Part shown: piece by piece, positions 35,320 through 46,000 of the stretch
Numbering within the stretch: position 1 is the first letter of the stretch
How the letters are laid out: every line of letters starts with the position of its first letter
Assembly: GCA_037951105.1 (NCBI GenBank)
Contig: JBAMJV010008997.1
Span: 1 to 64,000 of the forward strand
Reading direction: 5' to 3'
From: Echinarachnius parma
Taxonomy: Eukaryota > Echinodermata > Echinoidea > Clypeasteroida > Echinarachniidae
DNA length: 64,000 nt
The notes under the pieces: model-generated
What the model saw: the letters and a program-made list of their open reading frames with translations, nothing else
What the model was told of the DNA's origin: nothing
Databases searched by the model: none
Translations under genes and position numbers: made by a program

Positions 35320-35655
35320 TATAAATTAGAAAGGAGGTAAACATGCACGCGGCTTTTGAAGGCTTGGAGACCAGTAATTAAGATATTTCCAACAACTGAG
35401 TCAGGGAGACTATTCCAGATCCGCACTGCCGAGTGAATGAAGCTCCTGTCCAAGGATGAGGTTTTGGCATCTGGGAGTGCAAGAGCATGGTCCGGCATGG
35501 ATGCACTAAGCCGGGTCATTCGCCGTCTTTCCAAGGAGGGAGGGAGCATGTCTCCCATGTCTTTTGGGCAGTGTTGAGAGTGCATTTTGTAAAGCACTGA
35601 CACCGGGGAGCATACTAGCCGAGCTGCCATTGATGATGGTGCTAAGGCTAATTAA
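35320..35655 (-). mobile_element. C-terminal LINE fragment, probable continuation of the 38.7-40.9 kb LINE
   Basis: The minus strand encodes VSVLYKMHSQHCP, then SMPDHALALPDAK, then RSFIHSAVRIWNSLPDSV, matching the C-terminal layout of the plus-strand LINE at 24.2-24.6 kb (LYKMQTN, MPGHALT, RSFLHIAVPPWNSL). It lies on the same strand as, and downstream of, the endonuclease-RT part at 38,697-40,851. The two may be one LINE separated by the 3.04 kb block with COR exons. Confidence 0.7.
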
Positions 35656-35738
35656 CACCAAAATAAACATTTAATACATAATTAAAATAACTAATCAGAA
35701 TAAAATGTCAAGGAAAATCAATTTCTCTTTACAACTAG

Positions 35739-35852
35739 AGTACATTAGCGTTTGCAACGATCCGGGAAAGCCTGAAGGACAAGCCTTACTGTCGCCATGT
35801 GATACCAGAGTACATCGCTGTCGAAAACGCACAAGGAGAAAAAGACAGTGAG
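35739..35852 (+). CDS. Plus-strand exon near the Roc/COR boundary of a ROCO protein
   Basis: A 114 nt exon with acceptor TTTACAACTAG before 35,739 and donor GTGAG|GTAAGA after 35,852, phase 0 on both sides. It encodes IRESLKDKPYCRHVIPEYIA and flanking residues, the type of sequence that follows the Roc GTPase domain and leads into COR. No Roc exon with a P-loop was found upstream on this strand. An acceptor 2 nt downstream is also possible. Confidence 0.65.
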
Positions 35853-36836
35853 GTAAGAAAAGGGAATAATGACAAATTAATGTATTTAACATTTAATTAC
35901 TTTGTCATTGTAAAATACCTTATAATATGTGTTTGCGTCTCGATAATTATTTTCATCATTGGAAAGGACGAAGTCTAGTCTTTAATAACAAACACAAGGC
36001 ATATTCATTCAACATTTAGAACAATCAGGAGCTAGGAAAACATCACAAGAGATAACAAAATGACTGACGTTTCTGAAATGTTAGCTCTGTGCACATTCAA
36101 CCACAGACCACTGTTGATTAGGTGATGGGCCAAAACAACAGTCATTTACAAATGGCATTGCCCGGTTTGTCATAACGCGGCCTTGGTTAAAAAGCCCTCT
36201 AGTCCCGCGTATTCTCAAATAAAACAATCACAGAAATGTGTTTTTTTTTCTTTTTTTTTTGCTTCCCCTTCCTCCTGAATGTTCTTATAATTATGTGATT
36301 GGTGTTCTATCGAAGACCAAATTTGGCGCTTGCAAATGTTGTAAAGAATAACTTGAAGCAGGCACATTTTACTTTACAATCCGAATATAAATTGAACTTT
36401 TTTTTATCAGCTTTTTACCCTTAAATTTCACCTTTTATCGCTGTCAGATTGAAACTAAGCAAATAATAACGTGAACCAATATGAATTTTAGTATGAACGT
36501 TGTATGGACACCTTTATTTTCATGAAACACTGCATTGCTATTAGTTGTTGGATTCAAAATATCGGTGTCATTCCTCATACACGGAGTTCAAAGGCATGCA
36601 TTATTTTATGGAAAGCATTTTTTTGTATTCTTTGCGATCTGATCATATAGCATTGTACACAGTTAATTCAATTTAAACATAAAGGAAATTTCGACTAGAA
36701 ATTTATTCAAATAAATTAACACAAAAAGGCTTTGCCGGTAATTGAACCTGAGGTATAAAGGAAATGTTAACACATCTAACATTTATTGTCAACAATCAAA
36801 TACAATATGTTATTTTAATGGCCTCTCTATAAAAAG
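35853..36836 (+). other. Intron between COR exons
   Basis: AT-rich sequence with T-runs near 36,240-36,260. No repeat end or extra exon was recognised. Confidence 0.4.
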
Positions 36837-36977
36837 GTACAAACTCTAAAGGACAAAATCGTCGAGGTGGCTCTTGACGCAGCTTACATGGGAGAGGACA
36901 TACCCCTGCGATGGATGAAGTTCGAGCAAGATCAAATCAAACCGAGAACCAAACATCCAATGAAGGATTTTAAAGAG
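36837..36977 (+). CDS. Plus-strand COR exon (TLKDKIVEVALDAAYMGEDI...)
   Basis: A 141 nt exon with acceptor CTCTATAAAAAG before 36,837 and donor AAAGAG|GTACGT after 36,977, phase 0 on both sides. It encodes a helical segment ending IPLRWMKFEQD then MKDFKE, which fits the first part of a COR domain (IPxxWxxFE). It joins in frame to the exons on each side. Confidence 0.7.
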
Positions 36978-37147
36978 GTACGTCTCGTGAGTATCATTAC
37001 TTATACATGGTAGTTACTTAGCAAAACATGTTTGTTGCAAGGACTATACGTTTCTCCTCATGATTGATCTTTTTCGAAAAATAATGCAAACATTTATGAG
37101 AGTATTGAAAACATCCTTATCCCCAATTTTATCATCCTGTCCTAAAG

Positions 37148-37339
37148 ATTAAAGACACTGCTGCTGAGCTAGGCATTGGAAGTGATTTGATGACGATGTT
37201 GGCGTTCTACCATGACCTCGGGCGGATTATCTACTTTGGTGATATCAGCGATGCTCTCAATGACATGGTCATCTTAGATCCTCGGTGGCTTGTCGACGTG
37301 TTCAAGGAAGTCATCACCATTTTTGAACCAGTAGACACG
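37148..37339 (+). CDS. Plus-strand COR exon (MLAFYHDLGRIIYFGDI...)
   Basis: A 192 nt exon with acceptor TGTCCTAAAG before 37,148 and donor GACACG|GTTAGT after 37,339, phase 0 on both sides. It encodes the most recognisable COR motif: MLAFYHDLGRIIYFGD, then DMVILDPRWLVDVFKEVIT (the family pattern is FxHxxGxIxYF...VILDPxWL). COR mediates dimerisation in ROCO proteins. The phase 0 exit matches the phase 0 entry of the next COR exon, which lies on the opposite strand at 59,915. Confidence 0.88.
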
Positions 37340-37560
37340 GTTAGTCACAGTTGCCATGAAAAAAGAAATAATGTATACAGGTTATACATTGCTATCGCCT
37401 TTCGATCAGCCATACCCGAAGCATCCACACTAAGGCATGCTTAGGTGGTTTGTCATAGCAAACTTACTAATAATGCCTCATTCGCGATTAGTTACAGTTG
37501 CAAAATCAATGTTTAATTACACACTTCTACGATTTTGTATGGAATTCGGGGACATTTTTA

Positions 37561-38510
37561 TCTACGCATTAGACAGTCCTTAGTAAGAACTGATTCGACG
37601 TTCGTCGTAATGGTTCCCTGGCTTATATTTATAGAAAATAAGCAGTAATAATTCAAAAACGTGCACAATTCACTCTCCATTCAAAGCTAGTATAATGATT
37701 TTTTTTAAATGGCCATGTAAGACTTAATTCGTATACCAATATCAATGTTAAATTCTTACGAATAATAATGATAATATAGATTTGTATACCGCATATTGCA
37801 AAAAGCCTCTAAGCGCTTAAACATATTTACATACAATTAACAATATAAACAAAACAAAATTGTAGCGTACATATGTATAAACAAAGAATCAACGATCACA
37901 AAAGGCTAATTTAAACAAATGAGTTTTTAACCTTGACTTAAAAGTATCATCATTGTGAGAAGTGCGAATATTGAGGGGGAGATTATTCCATAAGAAAGAA
38001 GCAGCATAAGAAACAAACAGAACACGGTTTACCTCGTGTATAAAGTGAGAATTTACATCAGACTTTATCATCTACTGCCCATGGACATTTGTTTAATCGA
38101 CAAAACATTCCTAGAACCCTTTTCATCCAATCACATATGTATCTATAATAAGGGAGAGGTTTGATGCATCAAAACCCATTTCATTATTCTGTCACCATAA
38201 GCCAGACACCAAGGTACGTGAGGCTGTGATATTATGAAAGCCTCCCGTAATTTTGGTTGAATTTGACAAAGTTAATGGATCACTCTAATGTCATCACAAT
38301 CATGTCGTGTGAGTTTTTATGGAATATCAAATTGCATATTCGTGCATTGTCATACTGTCTGCATTTTGGTACGAAAGAGGGTTATTACTGTTGTTAATTT
38401 TTGTTCCAAAATTATTTTGTAATGCAAAAAAATGTAATTGAAACATTGAGTGTAACTATTTTTTTTCATGATTGCAATTAGGAGAAAACAAAGGATGATT
38501 GTATTGAAGA
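37561..38510. repeat. Block R, inverted duplicate of 60,488-61,290
   Basis: About 0.9 kb matches the reverse complement of 60,488-61,290. It includes a minus-strand LINE C-terminus (SYAASFLWNNLPLNIRTSH, 37,889-38,071) with its 3' tail, and also DNA beyond the tail (for example ATGGCCATGTAAGACTTAAT). Because the match extends past the retroposon, it is a segmental duplication, not two independent LINE insertions. Confidence 0.8.
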
Positions 38511-38696
38511 GTAATTCAAATTGAAAACCAGCTGCAATTAATTCCACAATTCGCTTGAATGTGGTCATGTTACTAATAATGTCCTTCCGACAGCTTTTAA
38601 AAGGGTAGTACAATAGCATGAAAACTAGTAGTTATAACTCCATCATGTTTGATAGGTATAGAAAATTACAAACGACTAAGTAAAAAGCCTGTTATC

Positions 38697-40851
38697 ATTC
38701 AAAAAGAGGGATTGGGGCATAAAGTGTCGAGTCATCAGCATACAGGTATAGCTCATTCTCGCAGACATCTACCAGGTCATCAATATAGACAGAGAACAGA
38801 AGTGGTCCAAGTATCGACCCTTGGGGGACAGAAGCGGTGATGGAAGAAACTTCTGATGCTTGGCCTGACAGTACAACTTTCAGTGACCTATCAGACAGGT
38901 AGCTCCGCAACCAGGTTGATAGCTTCCAACAGACACCTTTTGAAGTTAGTTTCGCAAGAAGTCCATTGTGCCAAACTTTGTCAAAGGCACCTTTTATGTC
39001 CAAGGCCACAACACAAACTTCCTCTCCCTTGTCCAGGGTGTCATTCCATTTCTGGGATAGGATTGTGAGGAGATCACCTGTACTGTGGCCTGGTCGAAAG
39101 CCAAATTGTCTGTCGGATATTAGACTGTTCTTGAAGAAGTAGCTTTGGACTTGTTGGTTCACAGCTGCTTCCATAACTTTACAGATGATGCTGAGCAGAG
39201 AAATTGGTCTGTATTGTGTTGGGTCAGATTTGGAGTCCCTATTATGGATAGGTGTAACCCTGGCTGTCTTCCACTGACTTGGGAATACCCCTTGTGAAAA
39301 AAACAAAGGTGGAACAGGCGACACAAAGGACTTGCGAGTTCTGCGCTGCATTCCTTGAGGATCCTGGCGGGAATTTCGTCTGGGCCAGTTGCATTGTCAG
39401 GAGAAAGCTGTTTCAGGAGTCTATGTACAGCCTTAGGCTTAAATGTGATGCTGTCGATAGAGGCAGTTGTGGATCGGTCCAGATGGGGAGCAAGGTCTTC
39501 GGCGTCTGGTAAGTGGCATTTCTCGGCAAATGTCTTGCAGAAGACATCTGACTTTTCCCGTGCTGTAGTGTGGGCTTCTCCATCATGCGCAATGACTGGG
39601 ATGTCACAGTGGCCAGCTCTACCAGAAAGCAGGTTGACGACCCGCCACCACTTCTTGCTACTGTGATTGTTGTCAGTGAGGTCTTCTTTAAGTTTGCTGT
39701 CATAGTTTCTTTTAGCTTCTTTCTCTACTTTAGTGCTTTCTTGCTTTAGTGAAATTCTCTTTGTTAGAATCTGTCCCATGCTTCTTAAGTTGTTTGAAGA
39801 TCCTACGTTTCTTCTTAGCAGCCTTCCGGCATTTATTGTTAAACCAGGCTTTGTTACCTGGTTTCTTAGTGACAGTCTTATTGGGAATGTAAAGGTCCAT
39901 GGCATTAGTGATGATCTCTGTAACCCTATTACATGCTCTTTCTGGGTCTTTTTCCTGGAATACTCCAAACCAGTTAACAGATGTGAAGTAGCCCCTCATC
40001 TCCCAGTAGTTAGCTTTGTCGTATTACCAGACTCTCCTCTGGTAAGGCTTATCTCTGAATGCAGCGACGTCTAGTTTTACCAGCACTGGATTGTGGTCAG
40101 AGGTGCCTACATTAGCAAGAGTAGAAGAGGAGGCAGGTATATCAGTCAGTACCAAGTCCAGTATTTGGTCCCCTTTCGTTGGCTCATTCACAATCTGGTC
40201 CAAACCGAGTCCACTTGCAAGCTGTAGTATACGCCGTCCAGCAGAGTCGGTATTGCGGCTACCCAGCCAGTCTTCATGATGGACATTGAAATCACCGACG
40301 AGCATGACACTGTGGGCTCCAAACTCTTCAATTTTTGGAATGGTGTTGATGTCCAAATATTCAATTATGTCATTGTTAGCACTGGGTGGTCTGTATAGTG
40401 CTCCAATAAGTAACTTCTTAGACTGCAGACTTACTGACAGCCACATAAGTTCCAGGTCTTTAGGATCTCTCTGTTGGTCATGGTGGATGGCAACTCCTTC
40501 TAAACAGTAGACCGCGATACCCCCTGCATATGTTCCAGTTCTATCTCTGCGGCAGCACATGGTGTATCCTGGGATAGAAATACAGTCAGCTCCATCTTGG
40601 ACTGTTGAATCAAGGAATGTCTCCACTGCGATAACTATTGTTGGCTTTTTCTCCGAACGGTTGGAAAGTTCTCCAATGTTAGATCTTAAACCGCGGATGT
40701 TTACCTCTATTATAAGCACATTTTTGTCACGTGGTCGTTGGGCGGGCGTATGTCGTTTCCGATTTAATCTGTCCGTTCGAGGCTTATTTTGTCTGTTTTG
40801 GCAACTAATAGTCGGAATACAGGAGCCGCCGACCCCTGTATCCCCAAACAC
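38697..40851 (-). pseudogene. LINE endonuclease-reverse transcriptase, decayed and 3'-broken
   Basis: From 40,851 down: an AP-like endonuclease (VETFLD, LYRPPSAN, VGDFNVHHEDW, then SDHNPVLVKLD), a linker region (NKAWFNNKCRKAAKKKRR), and the first part of a reverse transcriptase (DISD-type entry, FGFRPGHSTGD, VVALDIKGAFDKVWH, VPQGSILGPLLFSVYIDD, LYLYADDSTLY). It is inactive: one in-frame stop at about 40,024 separates the endonuclease from the linker, and frame changes occur at about 39,730 and 39,300. The frame breaks off just after YADD at about 38,697. A LINE missing its 3' end is unusual and points to a later rearrangement. Confidence 0.9.
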
Positions 40852-40974
40852 ACTTGAGCAGTGCGGCAGAGGTACACACTATACATGACCTGATCTGAAA
40901 GCATCAATTGACTCGTAACAGATCGTGTTCAGAAGAACCACTTGGTCAAGGATGGGGTGATCAGTGTTTGTTAC

Positions 40975-41225
40975 GTACCCCCACTACCCCCATATGAATG
41001 AGAAGATTATGACACTTGTGTGAAAAGATATCCTCCCATGCATGGACAATAGCTCCTGAACAAAAGTCTTTTTTGAAAACGAACTTGGGTCTTCGGCGAT
41101 CTACTCTTAGAGTAGATCGCCGAATACCCAAGTTCGTTTTCAACATGTTCAAAGCGAGCGCCGAGCTCCTACATCCTGCTCTTTTGTTCATCAAGCTATT
41201 GACTGTGCATTCATGGAAGGATATC
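40975..41225. mobile_element. Fold-back element interrupted by the BEL/Pao insertion
   Basis: A near-perfect inner palindrome (41,075-41,140, centre 41,107) lies inside longer inverted arms: GATATCCTCCCATG with AATAGCTCCTGAACAAAAG at 41,028-41,067 pairs with 41,180-41,225. The outer left arm (40,975-41,027, ATGAGAAGATTAT) pairs with sequence that now lies beyond the retrotransposon at 50,138-50,190 (ATAATCTTCCCATTCAT). The BEL/Pao element thus landed inside the right arm. Confidence 0.75.
41221..41225. other. Target-site duplication ATATC (left)
   Basis: The same five bases recur at 50,133-50,137 directly after the 3' LTR. A 5 bp duplication fits LTR-retrotransposon integration, including BEL/Pao. 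Confidence 0.9.
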
Positions 41226-43024
41226 TGTTTCGCGGAGCGAATTATTTTTAGTTTGCATGTTCAGAGACACCATAGATTAGACATTTTAGAGACACCGTAC
41301 CGTACGTGACCTTTGCTCCGAATGCATGCACGTGAACGTTGAACGCGAAATATAAATCAGTTAGCACTTTCGACACACGCCGCAACGGATGTGATGTACG
41401 GCAGCTCAGAAAGTTTAAGCAGGACTCGCTAACTCGCCAGTTTACTGACGTTTATTTGCATTTGGAAGGATGTTAGTTTGTCCCGCCACAGAAGTAAGTT
41501 TAAAGAAATAAATGTTATAAATTTGTCTGATATGCCGCAGAATTGAGCAAGAACATTAGTGCTCAAAAATGGACTATGAATGAACTCAGTTGAACTTAGT
41601 AGCGTATCCAAAATGGCTGCGCACACATTATATTATTTCATGCTGTGTTTAGAAGTACGGATGTTTGAGTGATGAATTTAATGTATCAGTTATTTAGTTA
41701 ATTTGATAAATGTGCTGTCATATTCATAAATCAAATTATGGCACTAATTTAAAAGGATTTATATGAAATCATGAATTAATTGACATAGTTAAAAGATGTG
41801 CCAATTTGAGTGCTATGACTTATGTGAACAGAGTTGCCAAGTGTACCATGAACAGTTATAAGTTGTATTTTACAGAAGTGAATACAATTGGAAATTCTAA
41901 AACGTGAGGGTTGCTTATGGAAGGCAACCAGTTTTATATTTAGTCTGGTTTTCTGGAAAATGATTTGGATTGTGGAAAAACACAAATTGTGTTTTCCTGG
42001 TAAAAGATTGTCGGATTCATGAGATATTCGGTTAGACAAATCTTTGTTACTGAATTGATGAACTTGGCAGCTGTGGTGTATGATCAATTAAGAGTCAAAA
42101 TAAAGACAAATGTGAGACTAAAGGTATTACATTTACAATTTGAAGGTTTTATTGGTTAATGAGGTCAAAGATAAATGAGTTTCTAGTCATGTTAGTCGAT
42201 CAAGGGTAATTGAATGTCGCTCTAGACAAACATACACAAGTTTATCCTACGCAAGAGTGATTCTATAAAATATAAAAGTAAACATGAGCATCAAAGACAA
42301 GTGTTGATGCCTGAAAGAGTAGATGTGGTTTATATTTGGGCATATTCAAATTAAGATATGCAAAGTGTTTGATTTACATGCAAATTAGATATTTAAATTT
42401 GTATTACTAAAAACTGAATCAGTCAGTGGAAATTGTGGAATCACTTGTTAAATTTAATTATGCCGAGCTCATAGAATGACTGCCTGAGTTTTCTTACGTT
42501 ATATTTATAGGATCAGATTTGATATAGGATTTATAAGGACAAGTTGAGACTTGAGAAAAACTCGTTCGTGAAGTGATAAGATAGTAATTCATCAATTTGA
42601 TTTACTCTGAATTAAGCACGTAATTTATAGATTTGATTTATTTGGAATTATGCACTTATGCAACAAAAGAATTTGGTTGTCATAAAATATTAAGACTTTT
42701 GAAAGGTGGGACAAAAAATGGTGAAGCTTAAAGAATATAAACTTAAGTAAGTGTTATATTTATCCTTTCATGAGCTGAATTTAAAGGAGTGGTTTGTTAA
42801 TAGTTAAAGGTGCAGTAGCATCTGGTACATATTGAAAGGTTATTCTGAATTGTGAAGTTTCAGATACAAATGTAAACTAGATTGTGGATAATGTACTTAT
42901 TCCTTTCTCTGGTTCTTTCTGTTTGATTTACAGGTCGAAGAAAAATTAGCTTAACGGCTAAACATATCTCCACTTAAAAGCGGGACAAATTTCCTTATGC
43001 AGACTCCCTTGCGTCACTTATCCA
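41226..43024 (+). repeat. 5' LTR
   Basis: Starts TGTTTCGCGG and ends CTTATCCA. TATAAAT at about 41,350 and AATAAA at about 42,099 are plausible core promoter and polyadenylation signals. It differs from the 3' LTR at 42,123 (G here, T at 49,231) and 42,720 (G here, T at 49,828). Confidence 0.95.
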
Positions 43025-43083
43025 TACATTCGACTTCTATGCTGACCTGGGATAAGCGGCAGACGAGGGACTGATCTACAGTC

Positions 43084-46000
43084 ATGGCTACGGAACCGGA
43101 TAAGGACCTCAAGCTCAAGAGGCGGACTGCGAAGGCCAAGGTCACCCGTCTAAGCAACGCCTTGCAGAGACTGTTGGATGGCGACAGAGATGGAGACGAG
43201 GTAACCGAGGCATTCAGTAAGCTGCAGGTTGCCTATCAGGACTTGGAGGTCAAGCACGAGGCTTTCTGTGAAACCATAGAAGATGACGCTGTATTTGAGA
43301 CAGAGGAGGCCTGGTTGGAGATCTGTCAGAGGGGCTATCTAGACATGCAGGTGAAGGTAAAAGACTTAATGAAAGTCAAGGCTGCTGAAACATCGGAATC
43401 AGAGTCCGAACCAAGTGTCATGGATGACACCGATAGCCCTACACCGCATCAAGCCAGCAACTCGGTAGCTCCCAACCCCACGGTAGCTCCCAACCCCACG
43501 GCATGCAAGGTCCAGATAGAACGCCCCAGACTTCCACGCTTCACGGGAGATGTAAGGGAGTACACCACATTCAGTTCAGACTTCCATCACCTGATTGACA
43601 GCAGATACAGCAAACGGGACTCCATGTCGATCCTCCGCACCTGTTTACAAGGAAAGCCGTTGGATCTAATCAAAGGTATCGGCAATGACTACGACGCGGC
43701 GTGGGCGTATCTGGATTCAATCTATGGCGACCCAAGATTCGTCGCCGATGCCATCGTCAATGACTTGGGTAAATTCAGGCCGCTGAAGGAGGGAGAGGAC
43801 GCGAGGTTCTGCGATCTGGTGCACCTCGTGCGGAAAAGCTTCAACACCCTGAAGGAGGTGAATCGGACGTCAGACATAGACAACAGCCATATGCTTGCCC
43901 TGGTAGAGCGGAAGATGAGCCCTCAAGGCAGGAGATTTTGGTTTCGGTATGTGGAGACTGAAAAGGCTGAGGCTTCATTCCAACTGATGATAGAATGGAT
44001 GACAAGCGAGATGAGGACTAGAATCAGGGCATCAGCCCCCCTGAGAGAAGGACGCCCAGCCGCATCAGTGAGTCACCTCTCAGAAGAGGAGAAGCAGCCT
44101 CAGAAACGGCCGGACTTCAAGTGCTGGTTATGCGAGTCATCGGATCACTGGGTGGACCAATGCAAAAAGATCCTCTCGAAGAACCAGCAAGAGAGATACC
44201 AGTTAATGAAAGAGAACCACGCCTGTTTTAGCTGCCTCAAGAGAGCGGGTAGAGACCACAACATGAGGACATGTAAACGGAGGAGGAGATGCATGCAAGT
44301 TGAAGGTGGTGTACAATGTACATCATTCCATCATCCGCTACTACACAGAACACAGCAGAATGAGCATGTCGACCTTGCTGGGGTAAACGCAAAGGCAGCA
44401 GCACTTCTTCCAGTAGTGAGAGTGAAAATGCAAGGACCAAGAGAAACAAGAACGGGTAACTGCCTGCTAGACACAGGAGCACAAATCAGTCTAGTGAGAC
44501 GGGCTGTAGCTGAAGAGTTGGAGCTCCCAGGGAACCCAACTACCATCAACATTACCAAGGTTGGAGGGGATGTAGAAACGCTTCAGACGAAGGTCTACAA
44601 GATGCAGTTGCAATCGCTTGATAACGACCGGCCATACAGGGTCACTGCAATAGGACTGGACTGTATAAATGATAATATTGCAGAGGTTCAGGTGGACGAG
44701 TTAGCAGAGACATTTAATCTCAATGGAAGCCAGCTTCATAGAGGAAGTGGATCGGTGGATGTACTTGTGGGTATTGACCATGCGCGCCTACATCAAGGGG
44801 AGACCAGGCAGAAGGGAAGTTTGGTAGCCAGGCATTCTCCAATCGGATGGGTGATTTTTGGCGCCACGGCTGAGGAGGCATCTATTCAGGGTACAGTCTT
44901 GAACATCCAACTAGCAGGTCCAGTGGACTTAAGAGACTTTTGGACGACGGAAGCAATGGGAGTTTGCCATGACCCTGACCAGTGCCAACCTAAGGGACTA
45001 AGCAAGCAGGAAACGGACGAGTTCAAGATTATCTACAACTCCTGCAAGAAGGTAGAGCAACAATGGATGGTGCCATATCCATGGGAAGTAGATCCAGCTA
45101 CTCTCTTAGACAACAAGAGTCAAGCAGAAAAGGTGTTGTACACAACGGAAAATAAATTGGCCAAGAATGAGCAACATGGAAAGGCATATGACGACAAAAT
45201 CAAGGAGATGGTAGAAATGGGCTTCGCTAAAAAGCTGTCAGAAGAGGAAATGGATGAGTACAAAGGCCCTGTGCACTACATCTCGCATCATGCGGTCATT
45301 AAACCAGAGAACAAGAGCACACCAATTAGGATAGTGTTTAATTCATCGGCTAAATACCAGGGCCAGTCTCTAAATGAATGCTGGCTGAAAGGGCCTGATC
45401 TGCTGAATAACCTATATGGAGTGCTTATGCGGTTCAGAGAAAATGATGTGGCGTTGAGTGCAGACATCTCTAAGATGTACCATAGAGTACTCATTCCAAT
45501 CTCGGATCAACACGTACACCGGTTTCTATGGCGAAACATGGATCAAACTAGAAAGCCTGATGTCTACATGATGAAAGTTGTGACATTCGGTGACAAGCCG
45601 GCTCCCGCCATGGCTCAGATGGCATTACTACGGACAGCGGAGGAAGGAGCAGCAAGATATCCAGCCGCAGCAGAGGTCATAACACACAACACCTACATGG
45701 ACGACATCTGCGTATCGGTTCCAACCGCAGAAGAAGCTGACAAGCTGAGTAAAGAGGTGGACACCGTCCTGGCAGATGGAGGCTTTAAGGTGAAGAGTTG
45801 GAGATCAAACAAGACTGCATGGAAGAAAGATGAATTGGAAGGAAATGCATCAAAACTTCTGGAGAAAGCCAGTGGTGAGAAGGTGCTTGGAGTAGTATGG
45901 GAAGATGACCAAGATGTATTATCATACAGGGTAAATCTGAAGGACAATGTCACTCCAACAAAGATGACAAAGAGGAGCATTCTTAGTCGAGTCGCCCGTA

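Noticed and set aside
41429-42087. Minus-strand frames of 65 and 103 codons in the 5' LTR, repeated identically in the 3' LTR
   Set aside because: They are duplicated only because the LTRs are direct repeats; they have no recognisable domain and run antisense to the element.
43025-43080. tRNA primer-binding site after the 5' LTR
   Set aside because: The bases directly after the LTR do not begin TGG, and the first TGG (about 43,048) is 24 bp away. I could not match a specific tRNA 3' end, so no site is annotated.
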